Below, piece by piece: positions 55,887-64,000 of a DNA stretch of 64,000 nt. The notes under the pieces are model-generated. The model did no database searches. It had not been told where the DNA came from and saw only the letters and a program-made list of their open reading frames with translations. Position 1 is the first letter of the stretch; each line of letters starts with the position of its first letter. The DNA is from Xaviernesmea oryzae (GTDB taxonomy: Bacteria; Pseudomonadota; Alphaproteobacteria; Rhizobiales; Rhizobiaceae): NCBI RefSeq assembly GCF_900109605.1, contig NZ_FOAM01000002.1:124001-188000 (forward strand). The letters run 5' to 3'. The position numbers and the translations under genes are program-made.

Positions 55887-57113
55887 TCAGTCGCCGGTAT
55901 TGGCCTCGACCGTCACGCCCAGCATCGTCGGGATCGAATTTGGCGCGCCCATGGCCGCACCCGCAATCATCGGGAAGGGCACGGGCTTGTCCGGATTGGC
56001 GCTGATGGTGAAGCTCTTGGGGTCGGAGAGATAGGTGTTCACCGCATTGGAGATCTGGTTCTGCAGCTCGGGAATGTTGAGCTGCGCCACCATCAGCGGC
56101 GCCAGACCTTTCAGCGATTCGGCAAGCTGCTTGCCGCTGACCTTCTGCTGGGCGCCGAAATAGTCGAGCAAGCGCTTGGTCAGCGAATCGTCATCGAAAC
56201 GGATTTCGGCTGTCGTGAAGGTGAGTTGCTGCGCCAGGCCGAGCATGGAAAGACCGAGCGCCTGGTTGGCCTGTTCCTTGTTGGGGTTTTCCTCCGCAGC
56301 CTTGATCGCCTGCTGCATCGCGTTCATGAACGTCGGCGTGTAGCCCGAAAGGCCGAGCGTCAGCGACAGTTTGCCAACCTTGTCGAAGTCGATTTCCGCA
56401 TCATCCAGCGAAAAGGCGCCGGTCGCGACTTCCCATTCGCCCTCCATCGACATTTCTCCATTCAGCTGGCTCAAGCCCAACTGGCTGATGGTGGCACGCG
56501 ACTGCGGATCTTCCACCGTTGCCAGATCCGCCTTGATGCCGGTGACGCTGGCATCGAACTCCAGGCCCTTGTCGCCATCCTTGCGAGAGACGTTGCTTTC
56601 CATGGCGTTGGCTGAAAAGACCTGCCGTCCCTTGACCGTGATCTCGATCGGGCCGCTTGCCGCCGTCTGGTAGAACAGAATGTTGTCGAGCGAATTGCCG
56701 GTTGCTATCGCCGGGATCTGAAGGCCGCCGATCGCGAGATTGCGCGCGGTGATTCGCGTCTCGTCCTTGGCCATATCGACATCCTGGAAGGAGACGGTCT
56801 CGACATAATAGGCGCCGCCGTCCTTTTCCTTCACGCCTTCGAAGGCGATGTCGCCAAGCGCGACCGGCGGCTCGTTGAGCGGATTGAGGCTGGCGCCCTT
56901 GAGGGTCACGGTGTCGCCATCCACAGCAATGGATTGATAGCCGATCGAGCCGCCCGAGGGGGAATAGGCGGCGTTGAGCTTGCGGACCATGTCCGTTCCG
57001 TCGAGCGCGAAGGCAGGGCCCGACAGGGCGATGAGGGCGACGCCCGCCAGGAGAACCCCTGCAGCGGCACGGGGCCGGGCGGGCGTCAAGCGGGTGGGAC
57101 GGCTCAGGATCAT
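55887..57113 (-). CDS. Hypothetical secreted protein
   Basis: A 408-residue exported protein. The signal peptide is RAAAGVLLAGVALIALSGPAFALDG (cleavage near residue 37). The mature protein is rich in beta strand and Asp/Gly (GYQSIAVDGDTVTLKGASLN, EFDASVTGIKADLATVEDP), with a helical C-terminal part, and has no cysteine. The pattern resembles periplasmic DUF945- or AsmA-like lipid-contact proteins, but I cannot assign a family. AGGAAA precedes the ATG at 57113. It is divergent from parC. Confidence 0.7.
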   Translation of the reverse strand: MILSRPTRLTPARPRAAAGVLLAGVALIALSGPAFALDGTDMVRKLNAAYSPSGGSIGYQSIAVDGDTVTLKGASLNPLNEPPVALGDIAFEGVKEKDGGAYYVETVSFQDVDMAKDETRITARNLAIGGLQIPAIATGNSLDNILFYQTAASGPIEITVKGRQVFSANAMESNVSRKDGDKGLEFDASVTGIKADLATVEDPQSRATISQLGLSQLNGEMSMEGEWEVATGAFSLDDAEIDFDKVGKLSLTLGLSGYTPTFMNAMQQAIKAAEENPNKEQANQALGLSMLGLAQQLTFTTAEIRFDDDSLTKRLLDYFGAQQKVSGKQLAESLKGLAPLMVAQLNIPELQNQISNAVNTYLSDPKSFTISANPDKPVPFPMIAGAAMGAPNSIPTMLGVTVEANTGD

Positions 57114-57284
57114 GAACAGGTTTCCTCGGTGCGCTGTTTTCATTTGCGGCGCGCCATGCAATCGTCACGCCGAAGCCCCCAATATAAGGCGGCACGCCGC
57201 GCGATGAAACAGGGCGCTTACCTGCTTCGCCAAGCGCCGCACGATCCGCTTGATGTTCACCTTTTGTTGAGGTAGCAGACGCCC

Positions 57285-59537
57285 ATGGGACAGAGCCTTC
57301 CGCCCTCAGGGCCAGACGACGATCATATCCAGCCAGTCGACCTCAAGGCGGCGCTGGAAGAGCGCTACCTTGCCTATGCGCTGTCGACCATCATGCACCG
57401 TGCGCTGCCGGACGTGCGCGACGGGCTGAAGCCGGTCCATCGGCGCATTGTCTATGCCATGAGCGAGATGGGGCTGCGCTCCAACACCGCTTTCCGCAAA
57501 TGCGCCAAGATCGTCGGCGAGGTCATGGGTAATTTCCACCCGCATGGCGACCAGTCGATCTATGACGCGCTGGTGCGTCTCGCGCAGGATTTTTCCGTGC
57601 GCTATCCGCTGGTCGACGGGCAGGGCAATTTCGGCAATATCGACGGCGATAGCCCGGCGGCCATGCGCTACACCGAGTCGAAGATGACGCCGGTGGCCGA
57701 GCTGCTGCTCGGCGGCATCGACGAGGATGCGGTCGATTTCCGCGAAACCTATGACGAGTCGAACAGCGAGCCGGTGGTCCTGCCAGGGGCTTTTCCCAAT
57801 CTCCTCGCGAACGGCTCCTCCGGCATTGCCGTGGGCATGGCGACCTCCATCCCGCCGCATAATGTGCATGAGCTCTGCGATGCCGCCACGCTTCTGATCA
57901 AGAAGCCGGATGCGAGCATTGAGGAAATCGTCGACAAGGTGCCGGGGCCTGATTTTCCGACCGGCGGCGTCATCATCGACGGACGCGCCTCGATCATCGA
58001 AGCCTATGCCACCGGGCGGGGCGGTTTTCGCGTGCGCGCGCGCTGGTCGGTCGAGGATCTCGGCCGCGGCGCCTGGCAGATCGTCGTGACCGAAATTCCC
58101 TATCAGGTGCAGAAATCGCGGCTGATCGAGAAGGTCGCCGAGCTGCTGATCGCGCGCAAGCTGCCGCTGCTGGAAGACATTCGCGATGAATCCGCCGAGG
58201 ATGTGCGTGTGGTGCTCGTGCCGAAGAGCCGCAGCGTCGATCCGACGATCATGATGGAATCGCTCTTCCGCCTGACGGAGCTGGAAAGCCGCTTTCCGCT
58301 CAACATGAACGTGCTTTCCATGGGGCGCATCCCCAAGGTCATGTCGATCCGCGACGTGCTGCTGGAATGGCTGCAGCACCGGCGCGAGGTCTTGCAGCGC
58401 CGTTCCCGCTTCCGCCTGGCGGCGATCGAAAAGCGGCTGGAGATTCTTGGCGGCTATCTGATCGCCTATCTTAACCTCGACGAGGTGATCCGCATCATCC
58501 GCGAGGAAGACGAGGCCAAACCGGCGCTGATGGCCGCCTTCTCGCTCACCGATCTTCAGGCCGAATCGATCCTCAACATGCGCCTGCGCTCACTGCGCAA
58601 GCTCGAGGAATTCGAAATCCGAACCGAATTCGACAACCTGTCAAAGGAGAAGGCCGGCATCGAGGCGCTGCTCGACAGCCCGGAGAAACAGTGGAAGACG
58701 GTCTCCGACGAGATCGCCGATGTGCGCAAGCGCTTCTCCAAGGCCACCGATCTCGGCCGCCGCCGCACCGATTTCGCCGATGCGCCGCAGGCCGATGTCG
58801 AAGCCATCCAGCAGGCGATGATCGAGAAGGAACCGATTACGGTCGTCATCTCGCAGAAGGGCTGGATCCGCGCGCTGAAGGGCCACATCGCCGATACCTC
58901 GACGCTGCAGTTCAAGGAGGGCGACGGGCCGAAACTCGCCTTCCCGGCCATGACAACGGACCGGCTGTTGATCATGACGACAGGCGGCAAGGCCTTCACG
59001 CTCGGCGCGGACAAGCTGCCGGGCGGGCGCGGTCATGGCGAGCCGCTGCGCATCATCGTGGACATGGACACGGACCAGGACGTGCTCGCCGCCTTTGTCC
59101 ATGATCCGACGCGCAAGCGCCTGATTGCCTCCACCGGCGGCTATGGCTTCATCGTTTCGGAGACGGAGCTGGTCGCCAACACCCGCAAGGGCCGTCAGGT
59201 GATGAATGTGACCCTGCCCGAGGAAGTGAAGCTTCTCGTGCCGGTCAAGGGCGATCATGTGGCCGTCGTCGGGGAAAACCGCAAGATGGTGGTGTTCCCG
59301 CTGGCGCAGGTGCCGGAAATGGGGCGCGGGAAGGGCGTCCGGCTCCAGCGCTATAAGGATGGTGGAGTGTCCGATATCCGCTGCTTCGCCATCGACGAGG
59401 GCTTGACCTGGGCCGACAGTGCCGGCCGCAGCTTCGCCAAGTCTCGCGAAGAACTGGTCGAATGGTTGGGCGACCGCGCCGAAGCCGGCCGGCTTGTCCC
59501 GAAGGGCTTTCCACGGAGTGGTAAGTTTACGGGGTGA
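57285..59537 (+). CDS. parC: DNA topoisomerase IV subunit A
   Basis: The DNA-breaking subunit of topoisomerase IV, which decatenates daughter chromosomes; 750 residues. The N-terminal winged helix has [27 protein letters not shown], and the catalytic Tyr is Y129 in AMRYTESKM. The quinolone-determining segment reads [10 protein letters not shown] with Gln90 at the position of E. coli Ser80. The C-terminal beta-pinwheel has [15 protein letters not shown] and related repeats. It is ParC rather than GyrA by its length and by the lack of a GyrA box. parE is not adjacent. Confidence 0.95.
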   Translation: MGQSLPPSGPDDDHIQPVDLKAALEERYLAYALSTIMHRALPDVRDGLKPVHRRIVYAMSEMGLRSNTAFRKCAKIVGEVMGNFHPHGDQSIYDALVRLAQDFSVRYPLVDGQGNFGNIDGDSPAAMRYTESKMTPVAELLLGGIDEDAVDFRETYDESNSEPVVLPGAFPNLLANGSSGIAVGMATSIPPHNVHELCDAATLLIKKPDASIEEIVDKVPGPDFPTGGVIIDGRASIIEAYATGRGGFRVRARWSVEDLGRGAWQIVVTEIPYQVQKSRLIEKVAELLIARKLPLLEDIRDESAEDVRVVLVPKSRSVDPTIMMESLFRLTELESRFPLNMNVLSMGRIPKVMSIRDVLLEWLQHRREVLQRRSRFRLAAIEKRLEILGGYLIAYLNLDEVIRIIREEDEAKPALMAAFSLTDLQAESILNMRLRSLRKLEEFEIRTEFDNLSKEKAGIEALLDSPEKQWKTVSDEIADVRKRFSKATDLGRRRTDFADAPQADVEAIQQAMIEKEPITVVISQKGWIRALKGHIADTSTLQFKEGDGPKLAFPAMTTDRLLIMTTGGKAFTLGADKLPGGRGHGEPLRIIVDMDTDQDVLAAFVHDPTRKRLIASTGGYGFIVSETELVANTRKGRQVMNVTLPEEVKLLVPVKGDHVAVVGENRKMVVFPLAQVPEMGRGKGVRLQRYKDGGVSDIRCFAIDEGLTWADSAGRSFAKSREELVEWLGDRAEAGRLVPKGFPRSGKFTG

Positions 59538-59614
59538 GGGATGGGTTTGGATCGAGCCGCAGGGCAACCCAGCACTTAAGCGATTAACCCAGAAAGTTAG
59601 CGGGAGATCCGTGA

Positions 59615-60008
59615 TCAGAGCGCTCGCTTCACCACCACGGATCTCAGGAAGTGCGTAATCTCGCTCTCTTCTTGATCGCCTGACGCGACCGAAATGACGA
59701 AGTCATAAAGCGTCATATCGTCCGTTTCGACTTCGTAGCCATTTTCCATGAGGAAAACAGCGGTTGCGACGATAGCGATTCGCTTATTTCCATCGACGAA
59801 GGCATGATTGCGGCATAGGCCAAACATATAGGCTGCCGCAAGTTCGATGATGTCGTCACAGCCATAGTGAAACTTGTTGGCGGGCCGTCCCAGCGCTGAC
59901 TCAAGGGCGCCCCCATCCCGCAATCCCGGCATAACCCCCGAATTGTTCAAGCTGCATATCGTGCAGTTCTTCAACGATGGATCTGTCAAGAAAGATCGGC
60001 TGGGTCAT
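59615..60008 (-). pseudogene. doc: Frameshifted Doc/Fic-type toxin gene
   Basis: Reading from the ATG at 60008, which overlaps the antitoxin stop as ATGA, gives MTQPIFLDRSIVEELHDMQL and EQFGG, the usual Doc N-terminus. Near 59930-59940, after a G5 tract, the frame must shift by one base to continue as MPGLRDGGALESALGRP, then the Fic motif HAFVDGNKR and a normal C-terminus to 59615. Uncorrected, translation stops at 59903 after 35 residues. The total span is 394 bases, one more than a multiple of three. Doc enzymes phosphorylate EF-Tu. This copy looks inactivated unless the indel is a sequencing error or is bypassed. Confidence 0.85.
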
Positions 60009-60226
60009 TCCGCGAGCTTTTTCAGGGCAACCTTGTATTTGTCCATGAATTGCTGGGCAGCGGCCCGTTGACGTGACCGCGTCTGATCTGTCGGCGTCAT
60101 GGTCATGATGCCTCTGACAGCGGAAACTTCCAAGAGATCACCTTCCCTTAGGCCAAGTGTCTCAAGAACTTCTTTGGGAATGACGATTCCTTCCACGTCA
60201 TCGAATTTCTGAATGGCCACCTGCAT
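60005..60226 (-). CDS. AbrB/SpoVT-family antitoxin
   Basis: A 73-residue protein with the swapped-hairpin AbrB DNA-binding domain at its N-terminus (GIVIPKEVLETLGLREGDLLEV) and a basic helical C-terminal tail (QRAAAQQFMDKYKVALKKLAE) that would wrap the toxin. TAGGAG precedes the ATG. Such AbrB-type antitoxins often replace Phd as partners of Doc toxins. The stop overlaps the toxin start by four bases. The pair probably regulates itself; no clear operator repeat was found in the 143-bp upstream gap. Confidence 0.88.
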   Translation of the reverse strand: MQVAIQKFDDVEGIVIPKEVLETLGLREGDLLEVSAVRGIMTMTPTDQTRSRQRAAAQQFMDKYKVALKKLAE

Positions 60227-60369
60227 ATGTTTGGCTCCTACCTGCGTTGGCGCCCTTTAGCGTCATGTCGGTAAATCCGAGGAATGGGTATTTATGACGC
60301 CAGACCTTGCCATTGCTACTCTTTTAGCGCCTTCGCCCATTAAACCACAGTCTGTCCGCCACGATAAGG

Positions 60370-61260
60370 TCAGGAACGCTGCGTTCTGATCCCACTGGTC
60401 CGGCGCATTTGCCAGAGGGCATGGGCGATCAGGGCCAGGATGAGGATGGCTCCGCCTGTCAGCGTGCGGCTTGTCGGCGCTTCACCGAAAACCAGCCAGA
60501 TCCAGATTGGCGCGAGAACAGTTTCCAGAAGATAGAACATGCCGACCTCAGGCGCCGAGAGATAGCGTGGGCCGGTGGCGAGGCAGAAGAAGGCGAGGGG
60601 TATGACCATGAGCCCGTCGAGCAGCACCCATGACGGCTGATCGACGACGAAGCCATGTGGCATCATGACCAGCGCCACGCCGGCCGGGAGGGCGGCCGAC
60701 ACCAGCGGCACCAGGCCCATGGCTCGCGCACTGGCGCGTCCAACGGTAATGGCCCCGGCGATGCAGAAGGCGGAGAGCACGGCTGAGAGATCGCCGAACA
60801 GATGCCCGCCTTGAAGCCCGCCGCCGACGATCAGGCCGACGCCGACCAGCATGACGGCCATGGTTACAAGCGTGGCCTTGGCGGGCCGTTCTCTGAGGAA
60901 AATCCAGGCAAGCAGCGCGGCGAACATGGAGGTGAAGGCAAGCAGGAAGACGACATTGGCGGACGCCGTATGAAACAGCGCCGCCACGAATGTCAGCGAG
61001 CCGAGCCCATAGAGAAGCGCGACCAGGCAGCCAGCGCGGCCCGGCAGAAGCGGCTGCGGCCGCCGCAGGACATGGTTGAGGAGAAACCAGATCACCAGAG
61101 CCGCAGCCAAGGTCGACAGGCTGCGCGCCGCCAGAACCGACCAGAACTCACCGCCGGCCAGACGCATCAAAGGAACGTCGAAGGACAAAGCGAGCCCGCC
61201 CAGGCCGGTGATCAGAAGCCCCCGGCGGCGATCGCCCGTCGAGCTTGGTAAGGCTGTCAT
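60370..61260 (-). CDS. DMT-superfamily (EamA) transporter
   Basis: A 296-residue membrane protein with ten helices in two EamA repeats. The first repeat ends ASANVVFLLAFTSMFAALLAWIFLRERPAKATLV and the second ends LSAPEVGMFYLLETVLAPIWIWLVFGEAPTSRTL, the characteristic family blocks. The ATG at 61260 overlaps the bpt stop by one base (TGATG), indicating coupled translation. The longer open frame upstream overlaps bpt and is rejected. The substrate is unknown. Confidence 0.88.
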   Translation of the reverse strand: MTALPSSTGDRRRGLLITGLGGLALSFDVPLMRLAGGEFWSVLAARSLSTLAAALVIWFLLNHVLRRPQPLLPGRAGCLVALLYGLGSLTFVAALFHTASANVVFLLAFTSMFAALLAWIFLRERPAKATLVTMAVMLVGVGLIVGGGLQGGHLFGDLSAVLSAFCIAGAITVGRASARAMGLVPLVSAALPAGVALVMMPHGFVVDQPSWVLLDGLMVIPLAFFCLATGPRYLSAPEVGMFYLLETVLAPIWIWLVFGEAPTSRTLTGGAILILALIAHALWQMRRTSGIRTQRS

Positions 61261-62057
61261 CAGCGACGAAGCGATGGGCGGCCGCCGGGGCCCGGTGGCG
61301 TGTAGGGCGCGCCGTCGTACCGTTCCCAGCCCCGGGCCATCAGGTGCTCTTGCGGCAGGAACTTGATCTTGTAGTCCATCTTGCGCGAGCCTTTGACCCA
61401 ATAGCCGAGATAGACATGGGGCAGGCCACGTTCCTGCGCCCGCCTGATATGGTCGAGGATCATATAGCTGCCGAGCGATCTGTCGCCGAGTTCCGGATCG
61501 TAGAAGGAGTAGACCATGGACAGGCCATCGCCCATCCTGTCCGTCAGGGCGGCTGCGACCAGCGGGCCGCGCACATCGCTGGAAATGCCGCTGCCTTCGA
61601 CCCTCAGGCGATATTCGATGATCTTGGTGTGGACATGCGTGTCTTCCACCATCATCGCATAATCGAGAACCGACATGTCCGACATGCCGCCACGTTGGTG
61701 GCGGTGATCAAGATAGCGACGGAACAGGCTATATTGCTCGTTCGACGGTTCGGCCGGATATTCGGCGGAGACGATATCGGCATTGGCCTGCAGGATCCGC
61801 CGCATCGAGCGGGAGGGTTTGAACTCCCCAGCTAGGATCCTGACCGAAACGCAGGCCCGGCAGCTTTCGCAAGCCGGACGATAGGCGATATTCTGCGACC
61901 GGCGAAATCCGCCCTGGGTCAGGAGGTCGTTCAGCTCCGGCGCCCGCTCCCCCACCATATGCGTAAACACCTTCCGCTCCATCTCATGCGGCAGATAGGG
62001 GCAGGCTGCCGGTGCCGTGAGATAGAATTGTGGGGACGATGTGGTTTGGGTGTTCAT
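61260..62057 (-). CDS. bpt: Aspartate/glutamate leucyltransferase
   Basis: An N-end-rule transferase that adds Leu to proteins beginning with Asp or Glu, marking them for ClpS/ClpAP degradation. The 265-residue protein has the N-terminal Cys motif [16 protein letters not shown], the [15 protein letters not shown] cluster and the C-terminal catalytic blocks [16 protein letters not shown] and [22 protein letters not shown]. Coupling to the DMT gene is unusual and unexplained. The start is the ATG at 62057. 62058-62363 upstream contains only a terminator on the minus strand. Confidence 0.93.
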   Translation of the reverse strand: MNTQTTSSPQFYLTAPAACPYLPHEMERKVFTHMVGERAPELNDLLTQGGFRRSQNIAYRPACESCRACVSVRILAGEFKPSRSMRRILQANADIVSAEYPAEPSNEQYSLFRRYLDHRHQRGGMSDMSVLDYAMMVEDTHVHTKIIEYRLRVEGSGISSDVRGPLVAAALTDRMGDGLSMVYSFYDPELGDRSLGSYMILDHIRRAQERGLPHVYLGYWVKGSRKMDYKIKFLPQEHLMARGWERYDGAPYTPPGPGGRPSLRR

Positions 62058-62306
62058 ATCGGAGCGGTCAGCCGGATCAAAATCCCGGATTAAAAATCCA
62101 AGTGCGAAAACTGGAATGCGGGACGTTCAAATGACGGAGGCGGATCATCTGGCGACAAGCGCATCTGATGATGATGGCAAAGCTTGCGATCCGGCGCAAG
62201 CGGCCCGTCGCGCAGCCTCAGGTCCTTTTCGGGGCAAGATCTGGCTGCACGCAGACTTTTGCAAAATCTTCTGCCGCCGAGCGATCCATGAGGCCTGTCG
62301 CCATGG

Positions 62307-62333
62307 CAAAAGGCCCGCGCTTTCGTGCGGGCC
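62307..62333 (-). terminator. Terminator after the RDD gene
   Basis: On the minus strand GGCCCGCAC and GCGCGGGCC pair around GAAA, followed by TTTTGCC. It lies 31 bp beyond the RDD stop codon. The remaining 306-bp gap (62058-62363) shows no gene that I can support. Confidence 0.75.
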
Positions 62334-62363
62334 AACCTGTCGCGCCTGGGTCTTGCAGACGCC

Positions 62364-62828
62364 TCAATAGCTGTCTCGCCTGACCGTCACCGTGCCGATG
62401 AGGAAGTCATGCAGCAGGCGACCCCGATCCGTGAAGAGGCCGATGAGCACGATGAACGGCGTCAGCAGGGCATTCGCCAGCCAGAAGATCACCAGATGGA
62501 CGATCGCAGTCAGAAAATCCATCGGCCGCCCATCGGTGCGCGCCACCATCAGCCCCATCATCCGCATGCCAGGCGATGCCTGTGCAGGCCCGCCGACGGT
62601 AAAGCCGAAATAGAGCATGGCGACGATGGCGAAGAGCGCCGGATAGAGCACGAAGGCGAGGCCAAGCGTCAGAATGCCGATAAAGGCCAGGGCGAAGCTC
62701 GCGGGGATCCAGAGAACCGCCACGAACAGATAATCCACGAGAAACGCCATGACGCGCCGGCTGAGCACGCCGCGATAGGCGCGCCAGTCATTGCTCGGCA
62801 GGCGGATGTCGTCAGTGCGCATGCTCAT
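62364..62828 (-). CDS. RDD-family membrane protein
   Basis: A 154-residue protein of three to four helices. The N-terminal helix carries the family's Arg-Asp pattern (LSRRVMAFLVDYLFVAVLW), the middle has GGPAQASPGMRMMGLMVARTDG, and the end is DRGRLLHDFLIGTVTVRR. Function is unknown; some RDD proteins affect ion or solute transport. The start at 62828 follows AAGGAG at 10 bases; an ATG at 62861 is in frame but has no such site. Confidence 0.88.
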   Translation of the reverse strand: MSMRTDDIRLPSNDWRAYRGVLSRRVMAFLVDYLFVAVLWIPASFALAFIGILTLGLAFVLYPALFAIVAMLYFGFTVGGPAQASPGMRMMGLMVARTDGRPMDFLTAIVHLVIFWLANALLTPFIVLIGLFTDRGRLLHDFLIGTVTVRRDSY

Positions 62829-62930
62829 GAGGGTCAAGCTCCTTGGTTCGATACCGCTCATATGGAGGCGTTAGGCTTCGGCTTCAATGGGAACACATCT
62901 GCGTCCGATAGCACGGCGCGGGATGCCGGC

Positions 62931-63941
62931 TCAGGCTTTTGCCAGCTTGCGGGCGGCTTCCACCGCGAAATAGGTCAGAATGCCGTCGCAGCCGGCGCGC
63001 TTGAAGCAGAGCAGCGTCTCCATCATCACCCGCTCGCCATCGATCCAGCCGTTCATGGCCGCCGCCTTGATCTGCGTGTATTCGCCGGAGACCTGATAGG
63101 CAAAGGTGGGCAGGGAGAAGCTCTCCTTCAGCCGCCAGCAGATATCGAGATAGGGCAGACCGGGCTTGACCATCAGCATGTCAGCGCCTTCCTCGACATC
63201 GAGGGCCGCGTCGCGCACCGCCTCCATGCCATTGGCCGGGCTGATATAATAGCTGTTCTTGTCGCCCTTCAGCAGGCCACCGGTGTTGATCGCCTCGCGA
63301 TAGGGGCCGTAAAATCCGGAGGAGAATTTGGTGGCATAGGACATGATGCCGACATCCTGGTGCCCGGCGGCGTCCAAGCCCCGGCGGATCGCGCCGATGC
63401 GGCCATCCATCATCTCCGAAGGCGCGATGATATCGGCGCCCGAATCGGCCTGCATGACGGCCGCCTTGACGACCTGTTCGACGGTCTCGTCATTGACGAT
63501 AATGCCCTCGCGCAGAATGCCGTCATGGCCGTGGCTGGTGAAGGGATCGAGGGCGACATCGGTGATGATGCCGATATTGGGCACTGCCGCCTTTACCGCA
63601 CGGGTGAACTGGTTGATCAGATTGTCGGCCAGAATATGTGAGCCCGTAGGATCGCGCAGGTCCATCTCGATATCGGGGAAGGGCGCAATCGCCGGAATGC
63701 CGAGATCGGCCGCTTCCTTCACAGCGTCCACGGCCCTGTCGATGCTCATCCGGCTGACGCCCGGCATGGCCGGGATCGGGTCCACCACGCCCTGGCCCGG
63801 CGACAGGAAGATCGGCCAGATGAAATCATCGACCGTCAACCGGCTTTCCTGCACCAGACGGCGGGTCCAATCGGCCTTGCGGTTGCGTCGCATGCGGCGA
63901 TGGCCGGTAATATGGTCCACGAGATGGGTCTTGTCGGTCAT
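62931..63941 (-). CDS. hemB: Delta-aminolevulinic acid dehydratase (porphobilinogen synthase)
   Basis: Condenses two 5-aminolevulinate into porphobilinogen for heme and related tetrapyrroles; 336 residues. The two Schiff-base lysines lie in MSYATKFSSGFYGP and DMLMVKPGLPYLD. The zinc cysteine cluster of the E. coli type is missing, with DVALDPFTSHGHDG at that position, marking the magnesium-dependent class common in Rhizobiales and pseudomonads. The start MTDKTHLVDHITGHRRMRRNRK is typical. The RDD gene is 102 bp downstream on the same strand. Confidence 0.96.
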   Translation of the reverse strand: MTDKTHLVDHITGHRRMRRNRKADWTRRLVQESRLTVDDFIWPIFLSPGQGVVDPIPAMPGVSRMSIDRAVDAVKEAADLGIPAIAPFPDIEMDLRDPTGSHILADNLINQFTRAVKAAVPNIGIITDVALDPFTSHGHDGILREGIIVNDETVEQVVKAAVMQADSGADIIAPSEMMDGRIGAIRRGLDAAGHQDVGIMSYATKFSSGFYGPYREAINTGGLLKGDKNSYYISPANGMEAVRDAALDVEEGADMLMVKPGLPYLDICWRLKESFSLPTFAYQVSGEYTQIKAAAMNGWIDGERVMMETLLCFKRAGCDGILTYFAVEAARKLAKA

Positions 63942-64000
63942 GGCGTCCGTCCGGTCGGTGGAAGAAGGGGCATGGCTGCGTCTCGTATCACTTAAGACAT

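Noticed and set aside
60290-60362. tRNA-like sequence upstream of the AbrB/Doc pair
   Set aside because: Some complementary segments, but no complete cloverleaf, T-loop or anticodon arm can be drawn.
62041-62370. 109-codon plus-strand frame in the gap between bpt and the RDD gene
   Set aside because: No ribosome binding site, runs through a minus-strand terminator, and shows no recognisable domain.

Overview
The window is a stretch of a GC-rich alphaproteobacterial chromosome, most likely from the Rhizobiaceae (Rhizobium/Agrobacterium group). The evidence is the gene order dgt-argS-SPOR protein-nagZ-scpAB-tatABC-serS-surE-pcm, a fused secDF, a Mg-type HemB, a class I PHA synthase, a DUF1127 protein and an anti-Shine-Dalgarno sRNA. 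No insertion sequence, prophage, CRISPR array or rRNA was found. The genus cannot be fixed from the sequence alone.

Layout. 1-24,239 is a dense, mostly plus-strand housekeeping block: Fe-S carrier erpA (minus strand), dNTP hydrolase dgt, argS, a giant SPOR cell-envelope protein, nagZ, condensin-associated scpAB, the Tat translocase tatABC, serS, surE-pcm, a degenerate LytM/LysM lipoprotein (NlpD/DipM type), a DUF815 ATPase (minus), yajC-secDF, a Mth938-fold protein, and a squalene/phytoene-synthase-fold protein that resembles complex I assembly factor NDUFAF6. 24,331-27,203 holds trmFO, a 47-residue DUF1127 gene, a three-hairpin sRNA with CUCCUCCC loops behind a GGAAC-N16-CGTT promoter, and tRNA-Leu. 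27,391-35,557 has tig, an orphan coiled-coil gene, sthA, radC, map, phaC and a small lipoprotein. 35,812-40,404 is an aminotransferase-hom-recJ run. 40,405-46,280 is a looser region with a decayed gene, two tandem tRNA-Glu genes, an M15-type peptidase, gloA, a double cold-shock-domain protein, a DUF192 protein, tRNA-Ser, a small lipoprotein and tRNA-Pro. 46,542-57,113 contains rnd, a Tat-exported multicopper oxidase, an MFS transporter, a secreted protein, aspS, a half-size FUSC membrane protein, a SulP transporter behind a structured leader, and a secreted protein. 57,285-63,941 ends with parC, an AbrB/Doc toxin-antitoxin pair whose toxin is frameshifted, a DMT exporter, bpt, an RDD protein and hemB.

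Functional themes. Protein export is strongly represented: TatABC, YajC-SecDF, trigger factor, and a Tat substrate in the same window. Envelope growth and division (SPOR protein, NagZ, NlpD-like, ScpAB, ParC), translation (ArgS, SerS, AspS, Map, TrmFO, five tRNAs) and stress or RNA regulation (Csp, DUF1127, anti-SD sRNA) also recur. The most unusual loci are the sRNA/DUF1127 locus near 26.2-26.9 kb, the broken Doc toxin at 59.6-60.2 kb, and the leader RNA before sulP at 54.1-54.3 kb. All functional calls rest on reading motifs and translations; no database search was run.
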